From: Corallococcus silvisoli
GTDB taxonomy: Bacteria > Myxococcota > Myxococcia > Myxococcales > Myxococcaceae
Assembly (NCBI RefSeq): GCF_009909145.1
Contig: NZ_JAAAPJ010000001.1
Location: 620,001 to 684,000 of the forward strand
Direction of reading: 5' to 3'
DNA length: 64,000 bases
Made by a program: the position numbers and the translations under genes. Numbering within the stretch: the stretch's first letter is position 1; each line of letters begins with the position of its first letter. This document shows, one piece after another, positions 45,595 to 54,730 of the stretch. The notes under the pieces were generated by a model. That model searched no databases and was not told the DNA's origin. It worked only from the letters and a program-made list of their open reading frames with translations.

Positions 45595-46986
45595 ATGTGT
45601 CCTCACGTGAAAACGACCCGTGAGAACCTTCCCCATGTGGTCATCCTGGGAGGCGGCTTCGGCGGCCTCTACGCGGCCCGCTACCTGCGAAAGGCAGGGG
45701 TCCGCGTCACGATGGTGGATCGTCACAACCACCACCTCTTCCAGCCCCTGCTGTACCAGGTGGCCACGGCGACGCTCAGCCCAAGCGACATCGCCGCGCC
45801 GCTGCGGGCGATGCTCGGACGCGATCAGGTCCAGGTGCTGCTCGCGGAGGTGACTGGCGTGGACACCGCGCGCAAGCACGTCCTCCTGTCAGATGGTGAG
45901 CTGACGTATGACTTCCTCATCGTCGCCACCGGTGCGACGCACTCGTACTTCGGCAACGATGCCTGGTCGCGGCACTCGATGGGGCTGAAGACGGTCGAGG
46001 ACGCCCTGGAGATCCGCCGCCGCGTGCTGCTCGCCTTCGAGCAGGCCGAGCGCGAACCTGATCCCGAGCGCCGCCGCGCGCTGCTCACCTTCGCCATCAT
46101 TGGCGCGGGCCCCACGGGAGTGGAGCTGGCGGGCGCGCTGGCGGAGATCAGCCGCAAGTCATTGTCAGGCGACTTCCAGAACATCGACCCGAGGGACGCG
46201 CGCGTCATCCTCATCGAGGGAATGGATCGAGTGCTCCCCACCTATCCAGAGAGCCTCTCGGGCGAGGCCCGCCGGTCACTGCAGAAGCTTGGGGTCGAGA
46301 TCCGCACTGGCACCCGGGTGACGAACATCGACGCGAGAGGCGTGGACATGGGCCCCGAGCATCTGGCGGCCCGCACGGTGCTTTGGGCCGCGGGTGTGGA
46401 GGCTTCTCCCGTGGCCCGTTCGCTGGGCGTGACGCTGGACAGGGCGGGGCGCGTCCCGGTGACGCCCGAGCTGACCGTGCCGGGGCATCCCGACATCTTC
46501 GTCGTGGGGGACCTGGCGCTCGTGAAGCTGGACGATGGGAGCGCGGTTCCAGGAGTGGCGCCCGCGGCGATGCAAGAGGGCAAGCACGCCGTCCTCAACC
46601 TCCGCCGCCAGCTCGAGGGCCAGCCGATGCAGCCCTTCCGCTACTGGGATCGAGGCACCTATGCGGTCATCGGAAGAGGCCGTGCCGTGGGCGTGGCCTT
46701 CCGCCGCGTCCAGCAATCCGGATTCGTCGCCTGGCTGGCCTGGCTCTTCATCCACCTCACCTTCCTCATTGGCTTTCGCAGCAAGCTGGCCGTGCTGCTC
46801 AACTGGGCCTACGCCTACCTGACGTTCGGCAGCTCGGCGCGCATCATCACCGGTCCCGCGCCCCGCTTGGATGCCCGCGTCGCGGGGGCGTTACCCATGG
46901 GTGGGACGTCAGTCCTTCTCGAACGGGGACTCTCGTCCCCCGAAGCCCTCGACGCCCTGACGCCAGGAAGGGGAGGGGAGGCGTGA
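45595..46986 (+). CDS. ndh: Type II NADH:quinone oxidoreductase
   Basis: 463 residues. A membrane-associated, non-proton-pumping flavoenzyme passing electrons from NADH to quinone. The FAD-binding motif is [18 protein letters not shown], the NADH-binding motif [19 protein letters not shown], and the FAD-distal motif IFVVGDLA. A hydrophobic C-terminal region (about 385-425, [20 protein letters not shown]) is the usual membrane anchor. ATG 45595 is preferred; an in-frame ATG at 45556 would add 13 residues but has no better ribosome site. The last 78 bases overlap the end of comM on the other strand. Confidence 0.9.
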   Translation: MCPHVKTTRENLPHVVILGGGFGGLYAARYLRKAGVRVTMVDRHNHHLFQPLLYQVATATLSPSDIAAPLRAMLGRDQVQVLLAEVTGVDTARKHVLLSDGELTYDFLIVATGATHSYFGNDAWSRHSMGLKTVEDALEIRRRVLLAFEQAEREPDPERRRALLTFAIIGAGPTGVELAGALAEISRKSLSGDFQNIDPRDARVILIEGMDRVLPTYPESLSGEARRSLQKLGVEIRTGTRVTNIDARGVDMGPEHLAARTVLWAAGVEASPVARSLGVTLDRAGRVPVTPELTVPGHPDIFVVGDLALVKLDDGSAVPGVAPAAMQEGKHAVLNLRRQLEGQPMQPFRYWDRGTYAVIGRGRAVGVAFRRVQQSGFVAWLAWLFIHLTFLIGFRSKLAVLLNWAYAYLTFGSSARIITGPAPRLDARVAGALPMGGTSVLLERGLSSPEALDALTPGRGGEA

Positions 46987-48546
46987 AGTGTTCGCCGTCC
47001 CGTGGGTGTTGGCGTGCAGCCACCCCCGGCGGTCCAGCATCCGGCAGTCGACCGCGAGCTGCATGTCCACATCCTCGATGCGTCCGTGCCCTTCCAGGTC
47101 CGCGCGCGTCAGCGCCAGCTTGAGGATGCGGTCATGTGCCCGGGCGGAGAGGCCGTGGTGGCGAACCGCGAGCTCCAGCATCTGCTCCGCGCGCGGTGAC
47201 AGGGCGCAGTAGCGGCGCAGCAGATGCGAAGGCATCTGGGCGTTGCAGTGCACCCCGGGAGCGTCGTGGAAGCGAGCACGTTGCCGCGCTCGCGCGGCCT
47301 CCACACGTTGCCGGTAGTACTGGCTCGGCGGCTCCTGGGTCTTCGCCGCGAGCTGGTGGTACTCCACGGGCCGTGTCTGCACGGTGATGTCGATGCGGTC
47401 CAGGAGCGGCCCACTGACGCGCGCGTGGTAGTCGAAGACGCGGTGCTCCGCGCAGGTGCATGTCCGCCCGGGGACGTTGAAGTAGCCACACGGGCAGGGG
47501 TTCATCGCAGCCACCAGCATGACCCGGCAGGGATAGGTGATGTGTTGGTTCGCTCGCGCCAGATGGATGGCGCCCTCCTCCAGGGGCTGGCGCAGCACCT
47601 CCAAGACGTTCTTCCGGAACTCGGGGAGTTCGTCGAGAAACAGCACGCCGTGGTGGGCGAGGGACAGCTCGCCCGGACGCGCGGCGGGTCCACCACCCAC
47701 GAGCCCCGCGTCGGACAGCGTGTGATGGGGCGCGCGGAACGGGCGCTCGCGCATCAGCGCCTGTTCGTCTCCCAAGAGGCCTTGGATGGAGTAGACCTTC
47801 GTGACCTCCAAGGCCTCGTCGAAGGTCATCTCCGGGAGGATGCCCGGCAGCCGTCGAGCCAGCATCGTCTTGCCTGAACCAGGAGGGCCGGCCATCAGGA
47901 CGTTGTGCCCACCTGCCGCCGCGAGCTCCAGCGCCAGCTTCAGCTCCGGCTGCCCGCGTACGTCAGCCATGTCCGCGCCTGCCTTGCGAGGGCCCCTCGG
48001 GGACGCTCCCGTGCGTGTCAGCGGCGCCAGAGGGGCACTGCCGGTGAGGTGGCCCACGGCCTCTCTCAGATGGGTGACCGGCAACACCTGGAGTCCCTCC
48101 ACCAGCGCGGCCTCCGCCGCGTTGGCGGAGGGCACCATCACCCCCTTGAAGCCACCACTCCGGGCCGCCACGGCCAGAGGGAGCACTCCCTTGATGGCCT
48201 TGATGGATCCATCCAGCGACAGCTCTCCACCAAAGAGGTACTCGCCCAGCGGCTCCTCCTCCATCAGGCGCGCCGCGGCCAGGACCCCCAGGGCGATGGG
48301 CAGTTCGAAGGCGGCTCCTTCCTTGCGGAGATCAGCGGGCGCCAGGTTCACCGTGATCCGCTTCTGCGGAAGGTCGAAGCCCGCGTTCTTCAGCGCGGAG
48401 ACAACCCGGACCTTCGACTCCCGTGCCGCGCCCTCTGGCAGCCCCACGACGTTGAAGTAGGGCAGGCCGAGGGCCATGTCGACCTCGCACTCCACCACCA
48501 CCGCGTCGATGCCCATCAACGCCCCCGACCGAACCCGCGCCAGCAT
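46909..48546 (-). CDS. comM: ComM/YifB-family AAA+ ATPase
   Basis: 545 residues. In naturally competent bacteria ComM is a helicase promoting branch migration during DNA integration; most bacteria keep it. An N-terminal Lon-like domain (ALGLPYFNVVGLPEGAARES; KRITVNLAPADLRKEG) precedes an Mg-chelatase-type AAA+ domain with Walker A GPPGSGKTMLARRLPG, FLDELPEF and the four-Cys zinc loop around NPCPCGYFNVPGRTCTC. GGGAGGGGG precedes ATG 48546. The last roughly 36 residues, past the usual end at LDRRGW, read antisense to the NADH dehydrogenase gene and look like a recent extension. Confidence 0.92.
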   Translation of the reverse strand: MLARVRSGALMGIDAVVVECEVDMALGLPYFNVVGLPEGAARESKVRVVSALKNAGFDLPQKRITVNLAPADLRKEGAAFELPIALGVLAAARLMEEEPLGEYLFGGELSLDGSIKAIKGVLPLAVAARSGGFKGVMVPSANAAEAALVEGLQVLPVTHLREAVGHLTGSAPLAPLTRTGASPRGPRKAGADMADVRGQPELKLALELAAAGGHNVLMAGPPGSGKTMLARRLPGILPEMTFDEALEVTKVYSIQGLLGDEQALMRERPFRAPHHTLSDAGLVGGGPAARPGELSLAHHGVLFLDELPEFRKNVLEVLRQPLEEGAIHLARANQHITYPCRVMLVAAMNPCPCGYFNVPGRTCTCAEHRVFDYHARVSGPLLDRIDITVQTRPVEYHQLAAKTQEPPSQYYRQRVEAARARQRARFHDAPGVHCNAQMPSHLLRRYCALSPRAEQMLELAVRHHGLSARAHDRILKLALTRADLEGHGRIEDVDMQLAVDCRMLDRRGWLHANTHGTANTSRLPSPSWRQGVEGFGGRESPFEKD

Positions 48547-48690
48547 CGTTACCCCCTCCCCACCTGCTCCGGAGAACGGAAAAGCAATCCCCGTACCGGG
48601 CCGCTGGCCTTGCGAGCCGCCACTGGGCTGGCCATCCGCCGGATCAGACGCCGAGTCCCGCGCGGGGACCCAGGAGCCCCAAAAGCAGAA

Positions 48691-48718
48691 GCCCGCTGGC
48701 GTCGGAACGCCAGCGGGC
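48691..48718 (-). terminator. Rho-independent terminator of the ton operon
   Basis: GCCCGCTGGCG and CGCCAGCGGGC form a perfect 11-bp stem with a 6-base loop. Read on the minus strand it is followed by TTCTGCTTTT. It lies 55 bases after the second exbD gene. Confidence 0.75.
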
Positions 48719-48773
48719 CTCGAATGATTCGGTGACGGGCTTTCGCCGCGTCAGCCCTGATGGGAGGAACGGA

Positions 48774-49274
48774 TCAGGGCGTCGGCGCGGGCGCGCCCTC
48801 AGGCGTCGTCTGCGTGCCCTGGATGACGGCGTTCTGGGGAAGCTCGGTGGCCATGCCCAGGATCTTCGCACCCGCGGCGCGCGCTCCGTCGAGCGCCACC
48901 ACGAGCTTGCCGTAGTTCGCCGCATCGTCCGCCATGAAGAAGACGACCTTCTCGTCCGGCTTCTTGGCGTTCAGCATCCGCTTGAGGCGCGCGACGTAGT
49001 CCGACGCGGGGATCTGCTCCGTGTTGATGGAGTAGGCACCGCTCTTGTCCACTTGCACGACGATCTGCTGATCATCAGGCTCCGGCGGAGGCTGGTTCTC
49101 CTCCACCTCTGTCTCCGGGACCCGGACGAGGATGTCCTTCTCCAGGAGGGGCGTCACCACCATGAAGATGATGAGGAGCACCAGCACCACGTCCACCAGG
49201 GGCGTGACGTTGATCTCCGAGTTCGGTGCGGACGCGGGCTTGACCCACTGACGCTGCTTGTGTCCTCGGGACAT
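48774..49274 (-). CDS. exbD: ExbD/TolR-type energy transducer (second copy)
   Basis: 166 residues. Inner-membrane protein with one N-terminal membrane helix and a periplasmic domain; it works with ExbB to convert proton motive force into TonB motion. INVTPLVDVVLVLLIIFMV contains the essential membrane Asp. It differs from its neighbour by a longer acidic linker (EVEENQPPPEPDDQ) and a Pro/Ala/Thr-rich C-terminal tail. Its ATG overlaps the stop of the first exbD (TAATG), so the two are translationally coupled. Last gene of the operon. Confidence 0.92.
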   Translation of the reverse strand: MSRGHKQRQWVKPASAPNSEINVTPLVDVVLVLLIIFMVVTPLLEKDILVRVPETEVEENQPPPEPDDQQIVVQVDKSGAYSINTEQIPASDYVARLKRMLNAKKPDEKVVFFMADDAANYGKLVVALDGARAAGAKILGMATELPQNAVIQGTQTTPEGAPAPTP

Positions 49275-49684
49275 TACTTCTTCTCCTCGACACCCAGGGC
49301 GATCTGCTTCGCCTTCGCCTTGCGGGCCGTGTCCAGCACCTTGCGCACGTCGCCCACGTTCAGGGCGTTGTCGCCCTTCAGCAGGATCTTCTTGCCTGGA
49401 TCCTTCACCAGCTCCGCGGCGATCTTCTCCTGGAGCCCCTTCTCGTCGACCTCATCGTTCTCCACGAACATCTTCTTGTCCGGGGTGATGGAGAGGATCA
49501 GGGGGTCTGCTTCCTTGCCTTCCTTCTCGATCTCCGTGGCCTTGGGCAGCTCCACGGACTTGCCGCGCTGGAGCATGGGCGTCACGACCATGAAGATGAT
49601 GAGGAGCACCAACACCACGTCCACCAGGGGCGTGACGTTGATCTCGCTCTTGATGCCCCCTTTGGGGCCTGCTGACATTCCCAT
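49274..49684 (-). CDS. exbD: ExbD/TolR-type energy transducer (first copy)
   Basis: 136 residues. The membrane helix INVTPLVDVVLVLLIIFMV is identical to that of the downstream paralogue, with the proton-carrying Asp. The periplasmic domain is shorter and Lys/Glu-rich (LPKATEIEKEGKEADPLIL) and ends GVEEKK. Two ExbD proteins with one ExbB is a known arrangement in Ton-like and motility motors. The start could be ATG 49684 or 49678. It lies about 100 bases after exbB. Confidence 0.92.
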   Translation of the reverse strand: MGMSAGPKGGIKSEINVTPLVDVVLVLLIIFMVVTPMLQRGKSVELPKATEIEKEGKEADPLILSITPDKKMFVENDEVDEKGLQEKIAAELVKDPGKKILLKGDNALNVGDVRKVLDTARKAKAKQIALGVEEKK

Positions 49685-49787
49685 GCGTGCACCTGTTTCC
49701 TGGATGGGACGTCCACCCTGGGGCAGCGCGGCTTCACAGCCGGGCCGCCCTCATGGGTGGAGATGTCCCAGGGATGGGAGGCTTCGA

Positions 49788-50465
49788 CTAAGCCGCGTGC
49801 GACGAACCGCCGCCCACGTGCCGCGCCACCACGTCCAGGAACTCGTTGGAGGACTCGGAGATGTCCACGGAACGGGCATCCACCCAGCCCTGCAGGAAGT
49901 TGTAGGCCATCACGGCGGGGATCGCCACCAGGAGGCCGAACGCGGTCGTGATGAGCGCCTCGGAGATACCCGCGGAGATGGTCGCCAGACCGCCGGAGCC
50001 CGCGGCCGCCATCAGCTGGAAGGCGTTCACGATACCCATCGTGGTGCCGAGCAGACCGACGAACGGCGCCGTGGAACCCACGGTGGCCAGCAGGCCCAGT
50101 CCGCGCTTGAGGCTCTGCACCTCGCGCTGCGCCTGGCGCTCCAACGCGCGGGCGACGGACTCAACGGCCAGGTCCTTGTTCCCGGGGCTGATGCGGTACG
50201 CCGTCAGGCCCGAGTTGATCACGCGGCCCAGGTGGCCCACGTCCTTGCCCAGGTTGGTGCTCGCGGCGGTGGTCAGGTCGCCCTTCGCGAGGATCGCGCC
50301 CATCTTGGCGGCGAAGTTGCGGCTGTCCGAGCGGGTCTTGCGGAAGACGATGATCCGCTCCGCCATGACGACCAGCGACGCCACCGACATGATGGCGAGG
50401 GTGAAGATGATCATGCGGGCGAAGAGGCCCGTGTGTTGCCAGATATCAAGCAGGGTGAATTGCAT
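49788..50465 (-). CDS. exbB: ExbB/TolQ/MotA-type proton channel
   Basis: 225 residues, normal for ExbB. Three membrane segments: near residues 14-36 (ARMIIFTLAIMSVASLVVMA), about 125-150 (GLLATVGSTAPFVGLLGTTM) and 165-190 (ALITTAFGLLVAIPAVMAYN). The cytoplasmic loop between the first two is basic and helical. TAPFVGLLGTTMGI and AISEALITTAFGL-like Thr/Ala positions form the proton path with ExbD. Third-gene spacing: 75 bases after tonB and 103 before exbD, same strand. Confidence 0.93.
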   Translation of the reverse strand: MQFTLLDIWQHTGLFARMIIFTLAIMSVASLVVMAERIIVFRKTRSDSRNFAAKMGAILAKGDLTTAASTNLGKDVGHLGRVINSGLTAYRISPGNKDLAVESVARALERQAQREVQSLKRGLGLLATVGSTAPFVGLLGTTMGIVNAFQLMAAAGSGGLATISAGISEALITTAFGLLVAIPAVMAYNFLQGWVDARSVDISESSNEFLDVVARHVGGGSSHAA

Positions 50466-50540
50466 GGCTGTGGAGCGCTCCTCCTCACGAGCGCGAGGTG
50501 ATGTTCAGCGGACTGCTCAAGCGGGTGCTGCCTGGCTGGA

Positions 50541-51287
50541 TCAGCGCGGCAGCTTCAGGTTGAAGTTGAAGGTGTACTGGACTTCGACCGGCCTGCCTTG
50601 GAACGTGACCGGCTTGTAGCGTGAGGCGGCCAGTACGTCCATCACGGCCTGCTCCATGTGAGGGAGCGGCTTGATGACGCGGCAGCGCTCGACCTTTCCC
50701 TCGGTCGTGATGACGCACTTCACGATCATCAAACCCTGCACGCGGGCCTCGATGGCCTCACGCGTATAGGACACCTCTGGACCCGCGACCTTCTCCGGAC
50801 GCGTCATGCCCTGACCGAACGCGAGCACGTCCGTGCCCGTTCCGCCCAGCTGGCCGCCCACCACGCCGCCGATCACACCGCCGACCACGCCTCCAACGAC
50901 ACCACCCGCCACGCCACCCTCGACGCCACCCTCGACCTCCGCCTCGCTCGCCTCTTCATGCTCGGGCTCGGGCGCGGTCTCGGTCTCCTGGGGCTTCTGC
51001 TGGGGGATCTCCTTCGGCTGCACGATCACGTCCTTCGGCTTCTTGGGCGTGACCTTCTTCTCCGTCTTCGGCTTCGACGCCGGAGGGGGAGGAGGCGGCG
51101 GGGGCGGCGGCGGCGCCATGGTCGCCTTCAGCGTGACCTCGACCTCCTTCTCCTCCACGGGAGGTGGGCGCGTGGAGAGATAGGCCACAAGACCCAGCAG
51201 GCCGACGTGGAGCAGCGTGGAAATGCCAGCACCAACGCCGAAGCGCGACCTGGGTCCTTGCCCGCGGTCAAGGACTGAATCGAACAT
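50541..51287 (-). CDS. tonB: TonB with proline and glycine-valine linkers
   Basis: 248 residues. Spans the periplasm and transmits force from ExbB/ExbD to outer-membrane transporters. A membrane anchor (about 19-38, GAGISTLLHVGLLGLVAYL) is followed by an unbroken run of eleven Pro, a Lys/Pro region, an acidic stretch, then about 30 residues of GGV/GGVV/GGVI repeats (unusual), and a standard TonB C-terminal domain (about 168-248, VQGLMIVKCVITTEGKVERC; SRYKPVTFQGRPVEVQYTF). AGGAG precedes ATG 51287. First gene of the minus-strand operon, divergent from oar. Confidence 0.93.
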   Translation of the reverse strand: MFDSVLDRGQGPRSRFGVGAGISTLLHVGLLGLVAYLSTRPPPVEEKEVEVTLKATMAPPPPPPPPPPPASKPKTEKKVTPKKPKDVIVQPKEIPQQKPQETETAPEPEHEEASEAEVEGGVEGGVAGGVVGGVVGGVIGGVVGGQLGGTGTDVLAFGQGMTRPEKVAGPEVSYTREAIEARVQGLMIVKCVITTEGKVERCRVIKPLPHMEQAVMDVLAASRYKPVTFQGRPVEVQYTFNFNLKLPR

Positions 51288-51348
51288 GCACTTAACTCCT
51301 CTTCACCAGTGGACTGCCCGTCCCCGCCCTGCCCGATCGAAGGCCGGC

Positions 51349-51376
51349 ACCATACAGAAAAGGGTTCCGGGTTCAA
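51349..51376 (-). promoter_or_regulatory. tonB operon promoter
   Basis: On the minus strand: TTGAAC, 16 bases, TATGGT; predicted leader about 55 bases. Confidence 0.55.
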
Positions 51377-51448
51377 GCAACCGTGTCTGGCACCGCCGAC
51401 CGATGTGATCGGCCAATGCCCCACTGGTCACCAAAAAGCAACGGTCTA

Positions 51449-51476
51449 TTGACAACTGCTTGACCTCGGATATTTT
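51449..51476 (+). promoter_or_regulatory. oar promoter
   Basis: TTGACA, 16 bases, TATTTT: the closest sigma-70 consensus in the window, fitting strong expression of oar. Confidence 0.7.
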
Positions 51477-51519
51477 CCCAAGTCATTTTCGGTTGCAGCC
51501 CACCTTGGAGGGGTTTGGT

Positions 51520-54500
51520 ATGCAAGTGAAACAAGTACTTCGGGAAACCGGAGTCGTCCTTGCTGCGGGTCTGTTGTACGGATCCGCGGCTTTCGCGCAG
51601 TCCAGCGTCATCATCGGCACTGTCCTCAACACTGAGGATAAGAAGCCGGCAGCCGATGTCGTTGTGACGGCCACCTCGCCCAACCTGCAGGGCGAGCAGA
51701 CCGTGGTTACCGACGCTCAGGGTAACTACCGTATTCCCCAGCTGCCGCCGGGCACGTATACGCTGCGGTTCGAGAAGGAGACGTTCAAGCCTTACGCCCG
51801 TCCCGAAATCCAGTTGCTCCTCAACCGCACCATCCGCGTGAACGTGGAGCTCCTGCCGGACTCCTTCACGCAGACGGTGGACGTCATTGGCACGCCGCCG
51901 ACGATCGACGTCGGCTCCACGAGCCAGGGCGTCAACGTCGATCAGGAGTTCATCAAGCGCATCGCGGTGGCCCGTCCTGGCGGTAAGGCGGGCGGCACGC
52001 GCTCGTTCGAGTCCCTGGCCGAGCTCGCCCCGGGCGCCCAGAACGACCAGTACGGCGTGTCCATCAACGGGACGACCTCGCCTGAGAACGGCTACGTGGT
52101 GGACGGTCTGTCCACGAACGATCCGGCCTTCGGCGTGAACGCCAGCCCGCTGAGCATCGAGTTCGTGCAGGACGTGAACATCATCACCGGCGGTTACATG
52201 CCGGAGTTCGGTCGCTCCACGGGCGGTGTGATCAACGCGGTGACCCGTTCGGGTTCCAACGAGTTCCACGGTTCCGTGTTCGCCAACTGGACGCCGGGCG
52301 CCCTGGAAGGCAACCGGAAGCTGATCATCGAGGACGGCTCCACGGTCAGCGGCCTGAACGCCCTGAGCAACCTGGGCGACTTCGGCGCCACCCTCGGCGG
52401 CCCCATCCTGAAGGACAAGCTCTGGTTCTTCGCCGGCTTCGCGCCGTCGTTCCAGCGCTACAAGCACACGCGTTCGCTCAACGCCTTCGATCTGACCGCC
52501 CCGTACGTCGAGGGTGGCGACAACGAGATCGCGACGGACGCGAACGGCTTCAGCAAGGTCCAGCAGATCCCGGGGTCGCAGCAGAACTACTTCGCGGACT
52601 CTCGCACGATCCAGTTCATGGGTAAGTTGACCTACCTCATCAACCAGGATCACAACGTGTCGTTCGCCCTGAACGGCACCCCGACCGTGTCGGGTGGTCT
52701 GGGCAAGCTGCGGATCGACCCCCGTTCGGGCGGTCTGCCGGCGGCCCAGGCTCGGCGTCCTGAGGACATCGGCCAGACCGAGCAGCGCGCGAACAGCACG
52801 GCGCTCGCCCTCAAGTACGCGGGCGCGTTCATGGAGAAGAAGATCCTGGTCGACGCCAACCTCGGTTGGTTCCACCAGACCGCCGGGACGACCCCCGCGG
52901 ACGGCACCGCCATCGGATCGACGACGGGCATCGCGGGCTACGCGATGGCGCAGTACACCCGGACGCGTCCTCTGTCGACGTTCGAGACCGTGCCGAACGC
53001 GTCGGAGTTCTGCGGCGAGTCCGTGGGTGAGCAGCTCCTGCGCTGCCCGGCGACGAACTACCTCGTCGGCGGCCCTGGCTTCATGTCCGAGGCCACGCTG
53101 GACCGCTACCAGATCAACGCGAAGGCCACGTACCTGCTGAACGCGCTGGGCACGCACGTCTTCAAGGCGGGCGTGGACACGGAGTTCCTGACCTTCGACC
53201 AGAAGAAGGCCTACTCCGGCAGCGTGTTCCTGGCGGAGAGCAGCTCGCTGGTGAACGGCCGCCGCATCTGGACGGACAGCCGTCGCTACGGCTACCAGAC
53301 GGCCCCGGACACGCCGGTGTTCGAGACCCTGCAGCAGTCCTCGACGAGCGGCACCACCATCGGTGGTTTCCTCCAGGACAGCTGGTCCATCGCCAACCGC
53401 GTCACCCTGAACCTGGGCGTGCGCTACGACGTGCAGTCCATGTACGGCGGCGACGGCAACCTGGCCCTGAAGCTCGGCAACCAGTGGTCGCCCCGCGTGG
53501 GCGCCGTGGTGGATCCGTTCGCCAACGGCCGCGCGAAGCTGTACGTGAACTTCGCCCGCTACTACGAGCAGGTTCCGCTCAACATGATGGACCGCGCCTT
53601 CCCGGGTGAGCGCCGCTTCAGCGCGCGTCGCTACCTGGCGGAGCCCGGCCAGGCGGGTGGCTGCGACCCTTCCACGCTGGAAGGTCAGCGCGGCAACTGC
53701 GCGGACACGGCGTTCATCGCGCCGCGCGCGGAGAACACCTCCAACGCGAACCAGCTCTACAGCGGCGGTCTGGTGCAGAGCGAGCCGGTCGATCCGGACA
53801 TCAAGCCCCAGTCCTCCGACGAACTGGTGGTCGGCGGCGAGTACGAGCTCCTGGCGAACACCCGCCTGGGCGCGAGCTACACGCACCGCGACATGAACAA
53901 GGTCATCGAGGACATGAGCCGCGATGACGGCAACACGTACTTCCTCGGCAACCCCGGCAGCGGCTTCGCCAAGGAGTTCCCGACCCCGCAGCGTGACTAC
54001 GACGCGGTCACCGTCTACCTGAACCGTACGTTCTCGGACGGCTGGCTGGCTCAGGCGAGCTACACGTGGTCCCGCCTGTACGGCAACTACCCCGGTCTGT
54101 TCCGCCCGGAGAACAATCAGCTCGACCCGAACATCCTCGCGGACTTCGACCTGATCGCCCTCCTCAACAACCGCACGGGTCTGCTGCCCTTCGACCGTAC
54201 GCACGCCGTCAAGGTGTTCGGCGCCAAGGAGTTCAACATCTCCAACGCGCTGTCGGCGAGCATCGGTCTGTCCTACCGCGGCAACTCCGGTACGCCGATC
54301 AACTACCTCGGCGCCTACCCGGGCTACGGCCAGGATGAGACGTTCATCCTGCCGCGCGGCAGCGGCGGTCGCACCCCGTGGGTCAACAGCGTCGACTCCA
54401 ACGTGGGCGTCAACTACCGCGTGAGCAAGGACAGCGTCGTGTCCTTCACCCTGGACGTGTTCAACCTCTTCAACTTCCAGACGGCGGACCGCGTCGACAG

Positions 54501-54699
54501 CTCGTACACCTTCGCGGAAGTGCTGCCGATCTACGATCCGAAGACCAAGACCTCTGGCTCCGTGGCTGACCTGGACAAGGTCCCGCTCGCGGATGGCTCG
54601 GGCTACCTGTCCGCTGACGACGTGAACAAGAACTTCAAGAACCCGGATCGTTACCAGGCGCCGCGGCAGGTCCGCTTCGGTGTTCGGTACACGTTCTAG
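51520..54699 (+). CDS. oar: Oar-type TonB-dependent outer-membrane transporter
   Basis: 1,059 residues. A signal peptide (1 to about 27, ending AAFAQ) precedes a carboxypeptidase-regulatory-like domain (about 30-110, VTDAQGNYRIPQLPPGTYTL), a plug domain (about 115-240, NGYVVDGLSTNDPAFG; GYMPEFGRSTGGVINAVTR) and a 22-strand barrel ending RFGVRYTF, with the C-terminal Phe needed for barrel assembly. This is the Oar architecture. In M. xanthus, Oar is required for development and, with an ExbB/ExbD/TonB system, for secretion of the protease PopC. GGAGGGG precedes ATG 51520. Codon use is biased toward highly expressed codons. Confidence 0.94.
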   Translation: MQVKQVLRETGVVLAAGLLYGSAAFAQSSVIIGTVLNTEDKKPAADVVVTATSPNLQGEQTVVTDAQGNYRIPQLPPGTYTLRFEKETFKPYARPEIQLLLNRTIRVNVELLPDSFTQTVDVIGTPPTIDVGSTSQGVNVDQEFIKRIAVARPGGKAGGTRSFESLAELAPGAQNDQYGVSINGTTSPENGYVVDGLSTNDPAFGVNASPLSIEFVQDVNIITGGYMPEFGRSTGGVINAVTRSGSNEFHGSVFANWTPGALEGNRKLIIEDGSTVSGLNALSNLGDFGATLGGPILKDKLWFFAGFAPSFQRYKHTRSLNAFDLTAPYVEGGDNEIATDANGFSKVQQIPGSQQNYFADSRTIQFMGKLTYLINQDHNVSFALNGTPTVSGGLGKLRIDPRSGGLPAAQARRPEDIGQTEQRANSTALALKYAGAFMEKKILVDANLGWFHQTAGTTPADGTAIGSTTGIAGYAMAQYTRTRPLSTFETVPNASEFCGESVGEQLLRCPATNYLVGGPGFMSEATLDRYQINAKATYLLNALGTHVFKAGVDTEFLTFDQKKAYSGSVFLAESSSLVNGRRIWTDSRRYGYQTAPDTPVFETLQQSSTSGTTIGGFLQDSWSIANRVTLNLGVRYDVQSMYGGDGNLALKLGNQWSPRVGAVVDPFANGRAKLYVNFARYYEQVPLNMMDRAFPGERRFSARRYLAEPGQAGGCDPSTLEGQRGNCADTAFIAPRAENTSNANQLYSGGLVQSEPVDPDIKPQSSDELVVGGEYELLANTRLGASYTHRDMNKVIEDMSRDDGNTYFLGNPGSGFAKEFPTPQRDYDAVTVYLNRTFSDGWLAQASYTWSRLYGNYPGLFRPENNQLDPNILADFDLIALLNNRTGLLPFDRTHAVKVFGAKEFNISNALSASIGLSYRGNSGTPINYLGAYPGYGQDETFILPRGSGGRTPWVNSVDSNVGVNYRVSKDSVVSFTLDVFNLFNFQTADRVDSSYTFAEVLPIYDPKTKTSGSVADLDKVPLADGSGYLSADDVNKNFKNPDRYQAPRQVRFGVRYTF

Positions 54700-54730
54700 T
54701 CCACCCGACCACGTGAGGAAGATAAGCAAC

